Shown in pieces: positions 24,950-34,867 of a DNA stretch of 64,000 nucleotides. Under the pieces are notes generated by a model. That model did not search any database and was not told the origin of the DNA. It worked only from the letters and a program-made list of their open reading frames with translations. Position numbers and translations under genes: made by a program. Every line of letters starts with the position of its first letter. Position 1 is the first letter of the stretch. This stretch comes from Lachnospiraceae bacterium (GTDB taxonomy: Bacteria; Bacillota; Clostridia; Lachnospirales; Lachnospiraceae): the NCBI GenBank assembly GCA_017427775.1, contig JAFRSD010000041.1:62001-126000 (forward strand), in the 5' to 3' direction.

Positions 24950-25822
24950 ATGGCACAGTTATATGAACCGATCGACACTTTGAATACGCCCTTTGACGCC
25001 TTCTGGGCCGACAGCCGGAACGAGAATGATCCGCCGCGCCCGCACTGGCATTACTACATCGAGCTGATCTATGTGGAAACCGGAACACTCCGGGCGGTTT
25101 TTGACCGAAAGAGCGCCCTCCTTTACCCGGGAGATCTCGCGGTCTTCTATCCGAAGCAGATTCATACACTCGTTCCCGAGTCGCCCGTGTACCGTTACGG
25201 CGTCATCAAATTCGACATCGGGCGTCTCACGCTTTCCACCGTCTACACGCCTAAGCTCCGCACACTGTTCGAAACCGCAAGAAACGATCCGGGAATCCTT
25301 CCGATCGTTCCCGCAAAGGAACTGCCCCCGAAGCAGACAGCCAACGCGTTTCTGACCTGCATCGGGGAGATCGATCACCGCAATTACGGCTATGACATGA
25401 TCGTGCAGAGCGTTCTCTCCACGCTTCTCGTTTCCGTGATCCGCGTGTTCAAGGACCGCGGGCTCAATGTAAGCGTGCAGCAAAGCGCACCGGAGGAGGC
25501 AAGCATCGACTCCGTTACCGAATACATCGACGCGCATTCGTCGGAGCCGCTCCGCGTCGAGGATCTTGCAAAGCAGTGCGGCATGTCCTATTCGTATTTT
25601 GCGCGGACGTTTCACCGCATGTACGGACGGGGCTGCCGGGAGTATATCGAATTTGTCCGCGTCTGCAAGGCCGAGGACCTGCTCCTGTTCACGGACTACG
25701 ACCTGACCTATATCAGCCAGGAAACCGGCTTTTCCGATTGCAGCCACCTGATCAAGACCTTTAAGAAATGGAAAAACGAAACCCCGAAACAGTATCGGCT
25801 GCGCCGTAACTGTCCGGGGTAA
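24950..25822 (+). CDS. AraC-family transcriptional regulator
   Basis: 290 residues. N-terminal cupin sensor (about 20-130; PHWHYYIELIYVETG, LYPGDLAVFYPKQIHTL) and a C-terminal double helix-turn-helix (about 190-288; LRVEDLAKQCGMSYSYFARTF, YISQETGFSDCSHLIKTFKKW). ATG 24950 is preceded by a weak CAGGAA. The open frame continues far upstream to 23642, but that part is antisense to GH130 and is not coding. Divergent from GH130, so it probably controls that gene in response to a sugar. Confidence 0.92.
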   Translation: MAQLYEPIDTLNTPFDAFWADSRNENDPPRPHWHYYIELIYVETGTLRAVFDRKSALLYPGDLAVFYPKQIHTLVPESPVYRYGVIKFDIGRLTLSTVYTPKLRTLFETARNDPGILPIVPAKELPPKQTANAFLTCIGEIDHRNYGYDMIVQSVLSTLLVSVIRVFKDRGLNVSVQQSAPEEASIDSVTEYIDAHSSEPLRVEDLAKQCGMSYSYFARTFHRMYGRGCREYIEFVRVCKAEDLLLFTDYDLTYISQETGFSDCSHLIKTFKKWKNETPKQYRLRRNCPG

Positions 25823-25851
25823 TATCCGTTCTTTATGAATTGTAAAAAGAT

Positions 25852-26940
25852 CTATCCTTCTACGGAAGCGTCCGCGATAAATGCGAGCGCTTTTTCCATT
25901 TGTTTACTATAGGTTAAGAAGTCCTTTCCGAACATCTGCTCCACGGTCGCGTTGTCAGCGTAGCCGCCCTCATTCTTCACGCCGGTAACATACTCGTTGT
26001 ATTCTTCGTCCGTAACCGTGATGCCTTCCGCCTCCGCGATCTTCTGCAGAACCATGAACTGCTTCACGGAACTGATGGCAAGATCACGGCTTCGCGCGTA
26101 CAGTTCCTCGGGCGAGGAATAATCGGTATACGTCTTCAGGAATGCAGCAAGCTCCATGCCGCTCTGGGAAGCGTAGCTCTCATACGGTGCGACGAGACGC
26201 CGGTAATAATACTGGATATCCTCCTCGGGGATTTCGCCGAATGTCGAGGATTCGACAACCCGGTCGAGAAGCTTCAGATTGGCTTCCTCGTCAGCCGCGG
26301 CCTGCGCATCCTTCCGGAGGTTCTCCCTTACGAATGCCTTAAAATCCTCCGCGGTCGTATAGGATCTCGAATTCTTCTTTACATACGCGTCATCGATATC
26401 ATCCGATTTCTTGCAAAAATAATTGACGGTAACCTCAAACTGCACGGTCAATCCCGCAAGATCCGGATTGTTCGTATAGGTGGCGGGAAATGTGGCGTCC
26501 ACCGTCACGGTATCGCCCATCTTCGTTCCGACCAGGCCGCTCTCGAAACCGTCGATAAAGGAACCGGAACCGATCTCAAGGTCATAGCCCTGCGCCGTTC
26601 CGCCCTCAAACGCTTCTCCGTCCTTCCGTCCGATGAAATCGATATTGACGACATCACCGTTCTGCACCGTCCTGCCGTCCTTCGACGAATCATGCACATA
26701 GTTCGGGCGGATGCTCAAAAACTCCTGAATCTGCTTATTGACGTCCTCATCGGTGATCGTAACCTGCTCCACCTTACGGACAAGTCCTTTGTACTGCCCG
26801 ACGGTCACTTCCCCGGTACAGGGATGAAATACCGAACTCGCGTCAGCCGTCACCGTCGGAGTCGGGTCTTTCCTGCCGCAGCCCGCCATGAGCGCGGCAG
26901 CCATTATAAGTAAGAGGAGAACTCTCCTTCTGTTCTTCAC
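25852..26940 (-). CDS. FKBP/trigger-factor-like peptidyl-prolyl isomerase lipoprotein
   Basis: 362 residues from GTG 26940, preceded by GGAGGGAG; this site lies inside the 3' end of the diguanylate cyclase gene, so the two are coupled. A signal peptide ends in the lipobox LMAGC (Cys21). A FKBP-type domain (about 85-175; GDVVNIDFIGRKDGEAFEGG, GFESGLVGTKMGD) is followed by a trigger-factor-like helical C-terminal domain (about 180-350). The architecture is of a surface foldase that acts on secreted proteins after export. Well suited to a cell exporting many hydrolases (inference). Confidence 0.9.
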   Translation of the reverse strand: MKNRRRVLLLLIMAAALMAGCGRKDPTPTVTADASSVFHPCTGEVTVGQYKGLVRKVEQVTITDEDVNKQIQEFLSIRPNYVHDSSKDGRTVQNGDVVNIDFIGRKDGEAFEGGTAQGYDLEIGSGSFIDGFESGLVGTKMGDTVTVDATFPATYTNNPDLAGLTVQFEVTVNYFCKKSDDIDDAYVKKNSRSYTTAEDFKAFVRENLRKDAQAAADEEANLKLLDRVVESSTFGEIPEEDIQYYYRRLVAPYESYASQSGMELAAFLKTYTDYSSPEELYARSRDLAISSVKQFMVLQKIAEAEGITVTDEEYNEYVTGVKNEGGYADNATVEQMFGKDFLTYSKQMEKALAFIADASVEG

Positions 26941-26945
26941 TTTCG

Positions 26946-28130
26946 TCAACTCCCTCCGCAAACCTGATTCTTGCCGTTGTGCTTTGCCTTGTAAAGCAGT
27001 TTATCCGTGATCTGGAAGAATTCCTCGGCATTCATACGGTACGCGCCGCACTGGAACACGCCGCAGCTGAACGTAATGCTTCCGCTGTGCCAGTCATAAT
27101 GCGTATTCCGGAACGCTTCGAGAATGCCCTGCATAACCTGCCTTGCTTCTTTCTCGCGGGAATTCGGGAAGATAACCGCGAATTCCTCGCCGCCGTAACG
27201 GCATACATAATTGTCGACGCCGCAGTGTTCCTGCATGATCTTCGAAAGCGTCAGAATGACTTCATCGCCGTTATCATGGCCATAGGTGTCATTTACCTTC
27301 TTAAAGTCGTCAATATCCACTACCGCAAGCGTCAGCGGCTCATCGCCCTTCATCCGCACGCAGCGGTCAAGGAACTCGTAGAACGCGGTGTGGTTGTAAA
27401 GCCCCGTCATCTGGTCGCGCAGCAGCTGTTTTTCAAGCGCCATATTGTCCTTCTCATGGGACTGCAGCATCGTGTCTTTTCTCTGCAGCTGCATCAGCAT
27501 CAGATATCCGAACAGCCGCGCCATGGCAACAAGCAGAATGCCCAAAATGATGTTCAGCCAGAGCACGTTGGTCCGTGTGTTCGTGGAAAGATCGAGCAGC
27601 GTGTCGGCGTCTATTCCGTGGGTTGCGATCATGTCCCGCTTGCCCGAAAGGCTCCTCGCGAGATCTTCCGCATCGACAACGATCTGTCCGTTTTTCGTGA
27701 GAACCGAACTCGAAACCGTCAGCTGAAGGATACCGATCTGGCAGAGAACATGCGTCACGCTGCAAAGCAACTTGTCTTCAAAGACGGTAGACCAGAGTAC
27801 CGGAACGACAAATACGGCAAGCAGTACCGGATAATCATTATGTGCCGTTACGACAACGGTACAGATAGCGACAAATCCGATCACACATGCGTAATTCATG
27901 ATAACCGGTTTTATATTCGGGCTGTTGATGATGATCCCGGTCGCCACGACAACCGTCAGGTTGATTGCCAGCGGAACATAGAAATTGCCCACGCAGTAAT
28001 CTTTCCATAAAAAGTCGTCCGTCTTCAGGATTTTCAAGTACATAGCCAGCTCGGTAGCCGCGATGATCACGGTGCTGAGTGCTAAGACGAGCAGAAATTG
28101 TTTTCTTGCCGCTGCAAATTTTTCTTCCAC
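26946..28130 (-). CDS. Membrane-bound diguanylate cyclase (GGDEF)
   Basis: 394 residues, GTG start 28130 with GGGGG nine bases upstream. Several hydrophobic segments occupy residues about 15-220, including an extracytoplasmic loop. The GGDEF domain (about 235-392) has an intact active site RYGGEEF near residue 313 and the metal-binding DIDDFKKVNDTYGHDNGDE. Makes cyclic di-GMP from GTP, probably in response to a membrane or external signal. No RxxD inhibitory site is evident before the active site. Lies 22 bases after mgtE and is coupled to the PPIase lipoprotein. Confidence 0.94.
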   Translation of the reverse strand: MEEKFAAARKQFLLVLALSTVIIAATELAMYLKILKTDDFLWKDYCVGNFYVPLAINLTVVVATGIIINSPNIKPVIMNYACVIGFVAICTVVVTAHNDYPVLLAVFVVPVLWSTVFEDKLLCSVTHVLCQIGILQLTVSSSVLTKNGQIVVDAEDLARSLSGKRDMIATHGIDADTLLDLSTNTRTNVLWLNIILGILLVAMARLFGYLMLMQLQRKDTMLQSHEKDNMALEKQLLRDQMTGLYNHTAFYEFLDRCVRMKGDEPLTLAVVDIDDFKKVNDTYGHDNGDEVILTLSKIMQEHCGVDNYVCRYGGEEFAVIFPNSREKEARQVMQGILEAFRNTHYDWHSGSITFSCGVFQCGAYRMNAEEFFQITDKLLYKAKHNGKNQVCGGS

Positions 28131-28152
28131 AGGTTATTACCCCCAATATGCG

Positions 28153-29523
28153 TTACAATCGAAGGAACATCGTTGCAAACGCGAAATAAACGAGCAGTGA
28201 TACAGCATCGACGATCGTGGTGATAAACGGACTCGCCATGACAGCCGGGTCAAATCCGAGCTTCGCGACGATCATCGGCAGCGTACAGCCGAGGAGTTTC
28301 GCGCAAAGCACGGTGATGCACAAGGTTAAACATACAACAAGCGCTACGGGAACGGTGATCTCGCGATGCATGAGCAGCTTATCCACAAGGAAAATCTTAC
28401 CGAAGGTCACAACCCCGAGCGAGACGCCGCACAGGAGTGCGACACGCATCTCCTTCCAGATAATTCTCATGATATCACCGAATTCGACTTCCCCCAAAGA
28501 AATCGCACGAATGATCGTAACGCTTGCCTGGGAACCGGAGTTACCGCCGGTATCCATCAGCATCGGAATGAACGCGGTCAGAACGACCTGCACCCGGAGG
28601 GCATCCTCGAAGGAGGAAATGATCATTCCGGTAAATGTCGCGGAAACCATCAACAGAAGAAGCCAGATGATACGGCTTCGCCAGAGCGAAAACACCGGCG
28701 TTCTCAAGTACGGCGTTTCGACGGGCGCCATAGCGTTCATCTTTGCGAAGTCTTCTTCCGCCTCATCCTGCATGACATCGATAGCGTCATCGACGGTTAC
28801 GATACCGACGAGACGGTTCTCTTCATCCACAACCGGAAGCGCGAGCACGTCGTATTTACTGATGGTCGCAGCCACATCTTCCTTATCATCGAGCGTCTTT
28901 ACGCTGATGACGTTGTCCTGCATAATGTCCTTAATCTTCGCTTCATAATCGGACAGGAGCAGGTATTTGACCGTTACCATACCGATCAGATGACTGCGGT
29001 TGTCGGTTACGTAACAGGTATAAATCGTTTCTTTATCGATGGCGACCTTACGGATCAGGGCAAATGCCTCGCGCACCGTCATGTCCTCCTTCAGGCGGAC
29101 AAACTCGGTCGTCATAATGCTTCCGGCACTGTCTTCCGGATACTTTAACAGTTCATTGACCGTCTTGCGGTCCTCGGCGGACGAGTTCGCGAGAATACGC
29201 TTTACGACGTTCGCGGGCATCTCCTCGACAAGGTCTACCGTATCATCCATGTACAGCTCATCCAGAACTTCTCGAAGCTCCTTATCACTGAAGGCTTCGA
29301 TCAATACCTTCTGGAAGTCGGGATCCAGCTCGACGAAAACGTCGGCCGCGAGTTCCTTCGGAAGGATCCGGTACAGGATCGCGAACTGGTTCTTCGGGAT
29401 CTCCTCGAACATCTCCGCGATATCCGCCGCGGGAACGTCCATCAGCATCTTCCGAAGATCCGCATATTTCTTCTCATCCAGTAAACGCTTTGCATTTTCC
29501 AGGGAAAATTCATCCAATTCCAT
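28153..29523 (-). CDS. mgtE: Magnesium transporter MgtE
   Basis: Mg(II)-selective channel of the cytoplasmic membrane; 456 residues, standard length. The MgtE_N superhelix (about 15-130) is followed by a CBS pair (about 135-255; TCYVTDNRSHLIGMVTVKYL, LPVVDEENRLVGIVTVDD) and five membrane helices (about 285-455) with the signature MDTGGNSGSQAS. ATG 29523 has AGGAGG. First gene of mgtE - diguanylate cyclase - PPIase lipoprotein. Confidence 0.97.
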   Translation of the reverse strand: MELDEFSLENAKRLLDEKKYADLRKMLMDVPAADIAEMFEEIPKNQFAILYRILPKELAADVFVELDPDFQKVLIEAFSDKELREVLDELYMDDTVDLVEEMPANVVKRILANSSAEDRKTVNELLKYPEDSAGSIMTTEFVRLKEDMTVREAFALIRKVAIDKETIYTCYVTDNRSHLIGMVTVKYLLLSDYEAKIKDIMQDNVISVKTLDDKEDVAATISKYDVLALPVVDEENRLVGIVTVDDAIDVMQDEAEEDFAKMNAMAPVETPYLRTPVFSLWRSRIIWLLLLMVSATFTGMIISSFEDALRVQVVLTAFIPMLMDTGGNSGSQASVTIIRAISLGEVEFGDIMRIIWKEMRVALLCGVSLGVVTFGKIFLVDKLLMHREITVPVALVVCLTLCITVLCAKLLGCTLPMIVAKLGFDPAVMASPFITTIVDAVSLLVYFAFATMFLRL

Positions 29524-29581
29524 GCTCTAACCTCCTGTCAGAAAAAATGTCAGGCAGAGCGCAAACGGCAATCGTCCCGGC

Positions 29582-31291
29582 TCAGTCTTTGGTAAAGGCA
29601 AATGCCACGATCGAGAACCGTTTGTCCGAGCTCTTCGGAACAACGCTGATCGTGTGTTCCGCAGGCTCCCCGTAAGGAACGGCGAGCATCGCTTTGCTAT
29701 GCGTCCAGCCGATAGCAAGCGGATTGTATTCGTATTTTACTTCTCCGTCAACGACAATGTCGCACGGTCCGAAAGCCGGATCGCCGGTGTCTTTGAAGAT
29801 GAAGAAGAACGAAGAACATTTCATGGTTACCGTGAACGGCTCTTCCGACTTGCATGCGCGGCTCCAGGATCCGTCAAATGTGTATGTGCCGTGATGGTCA
29901 AGATCCTTCTCTGCATACTGCAGATCCTTGTCGTTCTCGGTGAAATCGCCGAACGAAACCGTGAAACCGGTGTATTCGTCCATCGTACCCGGATATACGG
30001 TAACGGTCTTGTCATAGTAACGTCCGAGGCAGCTTTCCTCCGGATAGGAAACCTCGTCGCTGACGTGCGCGAGGGACTGCTCGATCAGGTAATTCACACA
30101 GTCCGCCATGACTCTGTGTCCGTCATTGGTCGGATGATAGATGTCATAGAAATACTGGCGCTTCGAGATCACATGGTCGGCTGCTTCCTTCGGGAACTGC
30201 GGCGATACGCCGTCCAGAACACTGACCATCGGATAGTCGTAATGACGTCCGATCGGCTCCAAACGGTCCTGAAGGTTCCAGTCGTTCATGAATACCGAGA
30301 ACAGAAGGATCACGGCCGGGCCGTTATCGCGATGGAACGCCTTGGAGCAAAGACTCTCGAAGCAGATGCCGTTCGTCTCGTCTCCGGCGTCGTTTACCGC
30401 GAACTCGATGATCAGGATGTCGGGATTGACCGTGCCGTTCCGGAGCACGTCCTTCTCGTAACGGAGCACGCCGAGCTCACTGCTCGTTCCGCCGATACCG
30501 GCCTTCACGAGGTGCACCTTTTCGGGATCCTCGGCATAGGTGTTACGGAAATAGTCAAAGATACGGTATGCGTAACTCTTCGACTCGATCGGCTTTGCGC
30601 CGGCGCCCTGGGTGATGGAGCCGCCGATAAATGCAATCGTTACGTCTTCGCCTTCGGAAGCCTTCTCGATCGCACGGCGGAGCCTCGTCGTGTTGCCCAT
30701 CGACATGAGCGAGCGCTCAAGAATCTTATGGTAATCGGGGCTTTCCCAGTCAATCGGCGTATCAAGCACCGGTTCGGGAACCTCGAAGCCGTCGTTTAAG
30801 TAAAGGATAATGGTGCCCTTTGCCTGCAGGCTCTCGCTGTCGGAGAACAGAAGCAGCGTTCCGAGGATGTCATCCTCCTCCGTGCACGGGAATTCCGTCA
30901 GCGGGAACACTCTCTCCGCGCCGTCGCAGAGCACGTCCATCGTCATGCGGGTACCGGAATTGTAACGGTCGGTCTTGCCGTAATGCTGCAGCACAATCGA
31001 CATCGGATGATTCCGGTCCTCCTCGCGTTCGGGTTCCATGATGATACCGATACTGTGCACGATCTCCATGAAATCCGCGCTCTTCTGAAGCCGTCCCGCA
31101 ATCTCGTCGGGAACGTCCTGGCAGATCAGCTTGATGTTGCCCGCAACACGGTTCTCGAGGAAACGGAGTTCCTTCGGCTTACCGTCCTCCGCGTTGGAAG
31201 TCGCTACAAGATCGTCCAGCATGAAATAAATCTTGGGACGCTTCACGGTAGGGTCTTTGGGCGCAACAGGTCCTTTTACGTTGGTATTCAA
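29582..31291 (-). CDS. SGNH/GDSL-family hydrolase with N-terminal accessory domain (cytoplasmic)
   Basis: 569 residues from TTG 31291, with AAGGAG seven bases upstream. No signal peptide. Residues 1-190 form an accessory domain of unknown type. The SGNH domain follows: nucleophile Ser225 in FIGGSITQGAG, block II Gly in GIGGTSSELG, block III Asn in IEFAVND, and catalytic Asp-His in YHPTNDGH. About 130 C-terminal residues are beta-rich, as in the lipoprotein paralogue at 34868-36190. The gene starts four bases after the glgB stop codon. A deacetylase of oligosaccharides is plausible; substrate unproven. Confidence 0.88.
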   Translation of the reverse strand: MNTNVKGPVAPKDPTVKRPKIYFMLDDLVATSNAEDGKPKELRFLENRVAGNIKLICQDVPDEIAGRLQKSADFMEIVHSIGIIMEPEREEDRNHPMSIVLQHYGKTDRYNSGTRMTMDVLCDGAERVFPLTEFPCTEEDDILGTLLLFSDSESLQAKGTIILYLNDGFEVPEPVLDTPIDWESPDYHKILERSLMSMGNTTRLRRAIEKASEGEDVTIAFIGGSITQGAGAKPIESKSYAYRIFDYFRNTYAEDPEKVHLVKAGIGGTSSELGVLRYEKDVLRNGTVNPDILIIEFAVNDAGDETNGICFESLCSKAFHRDNGPAVILLFSVFMNDWNLQDRLEPIGRHYDYPMVSVLDGVSPQFPKEAADHVISKRQYFYDIYHPTNDGHRVMADCVNYLIEQSLAHVSDEVSYPEESCLGRYYDKTVTVYPGTMDEYTGFTVSFGDFTENDKDLQYAEKDLDHHGTYTFDGSWSRACKSEEPFTVTMKCSSFFFIFKDTGDPAFGPCDIVVDGEVKYEYNPLAIGWTHSKAMLAVPYGEPAEHTISVVPKSSDKRFSIVAFAFTKD

Positions 31292-31295
31292 TTCT

Positions 31296-33086
31296 CTACT
31301 CCTTGTCCGCGGCCGCCCCGAGTGCGAAAAGCATTCCCGAGTAAGCCGGCAAATGTATGGTGATCTCGCAGGAATCCTGCACAAAATCAGCCGTTTCGGT
31401 GCTTCCTCCGAACCGGATGTCGTCGGAGTTCAGCAAAAGACGCGCTTCCTCTCCGTAGAGCGGAAGGCGGTAGGTCTGTTCTATCCCCGAAAAGTTCATG
31501 GCCGCAAGGATGCGGGATGAATCTCCTCTTCTCTCAATCGCGTACAGGCACTGTTCGCGGGAATTGCAGTCACGCCACAAAAAACCGTCACCCGCATAAT
31601 CCCGGAAGAACGCGTCGTTCGTTGTCAGGATACGGTTCAGTTCCTTCATGTACGTAAAGAACCCGTCATGCTTCGGATACGAAAGAAGCATCCAGTCCTG
31701 TTCGCGGGACTCGTCCCACTCCCGTAACTGCCCGAACTCATTGCCCATGAAATTAAGCTTCTTGCCGGGGTGCGCTGCCATATAGAGATACAACAGGCGG
31801 GCCTGCGGGAACTTGTCCTCATAGTCACCCTGCATGCGCTGCAGGATCGTTGCTTTGCCATGAACAACCTCGTCGTGCGAGAACGGCAGCAGATACCGTT
31901 CCGAGAAGAAGTACATCATGGAAAATGTGAGCTTGTCGTACATGCTTCCGCGAAGCCATGCTCCGGTCTGCATATAGGACAGCGTATCATGCATCCAGCC
32001 GAGGTCCCATTTGTAGTCGAAACCGAGGCCGCCCGCCCAGGTCGCGCGTGTCACGCCGGGGTAGGCCGTGGAGTCTTCGGCAATCAGCATGCATGTCGGA
32101 TGCAGCCGCTTCAGGCTCTCGTTCATGTATTTTATGAAGTTCAGAGAGTTCGGGTTGACGCCTCTTCGCTCGTTGCCCTGCCAGAAGATCAGCCGGCTGA
32201 CCGCGTCAAAGCGGAGTCCGTCGAAGTGGAATTCCTTCAGCCAGTAGTTCGCGCACGACTGCATGAAGGACCGCACCTCTCCTCTCGAATAATCAAAGTT
32301 ATAGGTTCCCCATTCACTGTTCGCAACGTCCGGGGAACGGTATTCATAAAGCGGCGTTCCGTCGAACCGGCGCAAGCCGTAGGAATCGACCGCAAAATGC
32401 GCGGGTACAAGATCGAGGATGACGCCGATGCCTTCCTGATGAAACCGGTTCACCATGGTCCGAAGCATGGCCGGCGTTCCGTACCGTGAAGTAGGCGCGT
32501 AAAAACCGGTATTCTGATATCCCCACGACGCGTCGCACGGATGCTCCGAAAGCGGCATGAATTCCACATGGGTATACCCTGCTTCCTTCACATAGGGGAT
32601 CAGCTGCTCCGCAAGCTCAAGATAGTTGAGAAAGCCGTTCTCGTCCTCGTCGCTGTGACGCTTCCACGAACCTGCGTGCACTTCGTATATATTCACCGGA
32701 CGGTCATAGCCCGTACTCCGGTTATTCATCCAGTCCCAGTCATCGAAGATATAGGAATGAAGCTCGGTGATCACCGATCCGGATCCCGGCCGCAGTTCCT
32801 GCCCGAAACCATACGGATCGCTTTTCTCGACGCGGCTTCCGTCCCTTCCGTAGACGACGTATTTATAAATATGGCCCGGATACGCAAACTCCTCCCACTT
32901 CGTGAACACCCCGCCCTCTTCGCGGTCCATGGAGATTTCCTTCCAACCGGTCCAGTCTCCCATCACCGTGACGCCCGCGGCGCCCGGCGCGTATACACGA
33001 AACACGGTTCCTTTGCCGGTCGGATGAGCTCCGAAAAACTCATATGCGTCCATCGCCTTTCCGGCGAGAAATTCCTTCCGATCCAT
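31296..33086 (-). CDS. glgB: 1,4-alpha-glucan branching enzyme
   Basis: Introduces alpha-1,6 branches in glycogen. 596 residues, near the short GlgB form. N-terminal CBM48-like domain (1-110; FRVYAPGAAGVTVMGDW), GH13 core with nucleophile D294 (FDGLRFDAVSR), acid/base E337 (LIAEDSTAYP), stabiliser D405 (PFSHDEVVHGK), and a C-terminal beta domain. No other glycogen gene is near; it is followed by the SGNH hydrolase in a tight pair. Confidence 0.96.
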   Translation of the reverse strand: MDRKEFLAGKAMDAYEFFGAHPTGKGTVFRVYAPGAAGVTVMGDWTGWKEISMDREEGGVFTKWEEFAYPGHIYKYVVYGRDGSRVEKSDPYGFGQELRPGSGSVITELHSYIFDDWDWMNNRSTGYDRPVNIYEVHAGSWKRHSDEDENGFLNYLELAEQLIPYVKEAGYTHVEFMPLSEHPCDASWGYQNTGFYAPTSRYGTPAMLRTMVNRFHQEGIGVILDLVPAHFAVDSYGLRRFDGTPLYEYRSPDVANSEWGTYNFDYSRGEVRSFMQSCANYWLKEFHFDGLRFDAVSRLIFWQGNERRGVNPNSLNFIKYMNESLKRLHPTCMLIAEDSTAYPGVTRATWAGGLGFDYKWDLGWMHDTLSYMQTGAWLRGSMYDKLTFSMMYFFSERYLLPFSHDEVVHGKATILQRMQGDYEDKFPQARLLYLYMAAHPGKKLNFMGNEFGQLREWDESREQDWMLLSYPKHDGFFTYMKELNRILTTNDAFFRDYAGDGFLWRDCNSREQCLYAIERRGDSSRILAAMNFSGIEQTYRLPLYGEEARLLLNSDDIRFGGSTETADFVQDSCEITIHLPAYSGMLFALGAAADKE

Positions 33087-33211
33087 ATCTTCCGATGCCT
33101 CTTTTCAGTGCGCATGAAAACAGCAACAGCATACAGAGATATTTTAACTGATTTTATTGTCTTTTTCAACCCATAAAACCGCGCGTGCGCGTAGGAAAAT
33201 GGAAAAAGCAA

Positions 33212-33241
33212 TTGCATTTTCCGCCATGAAAGAAGTATACT
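33212..33241 (+). promoter_or_regulatory. Promoter of the GH30 gene, overlapping CATTTTCCG
   Basis: TTGCAT (33212-33217), 18-base spacer, TATACT (33236-33241). The enriched word CATTTTCCG (33215-33223) begins inside the -35, and an inverted partial copy AGGAAAATG lies 14 bases upstream. The carB promoter has the same TTGCATTTTCC start and the same 18-base spacing. Confidence 0.65.
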
Positions 33242-33284
33242 GTTCATACTAACCGAAAAAACGTAATAAAGAGGTTTTAAAGCA

Positions 33285-34769
33285 ATGAAAAAACTGAGAT
33301 TTACCGCACTGCTGCTGATCCTTATACTGCTGTGCGGCTGTCAGAACAAACCGACGGCTTCGCCCTCGGTAACCGAGACCCCGACAACGACACCGTCGCC
33401 GACGCCCGCACCCGAACCGGACTATGCATTTTCCGTAAATACGGACGAGCGGTTCCAGGTGATCGACGGGTTCGGCGCGGGATATACCTGGTATGCGGAC
33501 CAGATTCTCGACCACGGCCATGCCGATGAGGTGTTTAACCTGCTGTTCGGCGAAGGCGGCATGACGATCCTCCGCTTCAAAAACGAGTACGGATACACCA
33601 ACTTCGAGAATTCCGTGAAGACCAACCTTGCTTTCTATGAAGGCGCGAAGAAATATGCCGACGCGCGCGGTGAGGAAGTGACCGTTCTTTATACGAGCTG
33701 GTCTCCCGCCGGCGGTACGAAATCCAACGGAAGCGTGAACGGACACGGCACCCTCACGAAGGATGCGGACGGCCGGTACGAGTACGGCAAGTTTGCAAAA
33801 TGGTGGACCGAAGCCGTTCAGGCATACCGTGACAAAGGGCTTCCGGTCGATGTCGTCAGCATTCAGAACGAGTGTGATTACGCCGTCACCTATGACGGCT
33901 GCGAATTCGACCCGCAGGAAGGAAAGAACGCCTCCTACGCCAAAGCCTATCTCGCGACCTATGCCGCATTTCAGGATGCGTTCGGGACCGATATCCCGAA
34001 GATGGTCGCGCCCGAGACGATGACCTGCGCCGCGACCCAGATCAAAGTATATCTGGCCGAGATTCTGAAAGAAGCCCCGGAAAGCATCTATGCGGTGGCG
34101 CACCACCTGTACGACGGAGGAACGAGCACCGACAAGCCGGATAACTGCAGTTACGACTCGTTCAGCACCAATCTCCGCTCCCTCAAGGATTATGCGCAGA
34201 CCTACGGCTACCGCCTGTGGCAGACCGAATTCTACCGCGGAACCGTCCTGCAGACCGTCAACATGATCAACAACGTTCTCACTGTGGAAAATGCGAACGC
34301 CTATATCTACTGGGGCGGCGTATGGAGCAGCGATGTAACGAACGATCTCGAGACGAACACGCTGATCCCGATCTCCCGCGACATGTCCAACAAGTCCGGG
34401 TTTACCGGCTATAAACTGACCGGCGCGTATTACGCGATGCGGCACTTCTCGGAATACATCCGTCCCGGATATATCCGTGTGTCGGCTTCGTTCTCCTGCC
34501 TTTCGGATGAGCCCGTCTCCGGTCTCCGCCAGAGCTGCTTTATCAGTCCGGACGGCAAGCGCCTCGTTTCGGTTCTGATCAACAACAGCGCCACAGACCT
34601 GCTGGTTGACGTAAGGAGCCTGGCGGGTTCCGCAACGATCGTCAGCCAGTCCGTTTTCACCGACGGCTTCACCGCCGACATGATGTATCGTGACCTCGGT
34701 CAGGTTCCGTCGGACGGCCTTCTGACAATTCCCGCAGGTTCCGTTACCACGGTTGTAACGGACCGTTAG
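33285..34769 (+). CDS. GH30 family glycosidase lipoprotein
   Basis: 494 residues. Signal peptide with lipobox LLCGC (Cys19), then a Thr/Pro-rich linker (about 24-46) and a (beta/alpha)8 catalytic domain with a short beta-sandwich at the end. Clan A catalytic pair: acid/base E196 (SIQNECDY) and nucleophile E315 (LWQTEFYRG). GH30 enzymes include glucuronoarabinoxylan endoxylanases (subfamily 8) and related activities; a xylanase role is likely given the hemicellulose context. Cell-surface, lipid-anchored. Confidence 0.92.
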   Translation: MKKLRFTALLLILILLCGCQNKPTASPSVTETPTTTPSPTPAPEPDYAFSVNTDERFQVIDGFGAGYTWYADQILDHGHADEVFNLLFGEGGMTILRFKNEYGYTNFENSVKTNLAFYEGAKKYADARGEEVTVLYTSWSPAGGTKSNGSVNGHGTLTKDADGRYEYGKFAKWWTEAVQAYRDKGLPVDVVSIQNECDYAVTYDGCEFDPQEGKNASYAKAYLATYAAFQDAFGTDIPKMVAPETMTCAATQIKVYLAEILKEAPESIYAVAHHLYDGGTSTDKPDNCSYDSFSTNLRSLKDYAQTYGYRLWQTEFYRGTVLQTVNMINNVLTVENANAYIYWGGVWSSDVTNDLETNTLIPISRDMSNKSGFTGYKLTGAYYAMRHFSEYIRPGYIRVSASFSCLSDEPVSGLRQSCFISPDGKRLVSVLINNSATDLLVDVRSLAGSATIVSQSVFTDGFTADMMYRDLGQVPSDGLLTIPAGSVTTVVTDR

Positions 34770-34778
34770 AAACAGATC

Positions 34779-34808
34779 AGGGAGTACCCGCGGGTACTCC
34801 CTTTTTTT
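34779..34808 (+). terminator. Terminator of the GH30 gene
   Basis: Perfect 12-bp inverted arms AGGGAGTACCCG/CGGGTACTCCCT followed by seven T. It may also stop minus-strand transcripts of the SGNH lipoprotein gene. Confidence 0.92.
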
Positions 34809-34867
34809 ATGTCTTTCTCTATTCTCGTGCTTTACGCCGCGGGTTCTGACATTTCACCGTTTCAGGA

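Noticed and set aside
33249-34445. 398-residue frame antisense to the GH30 gene
   Set aside because: GH30 catalytic residues and lipobox are on the plus strand; the antisense product is low-complexity.
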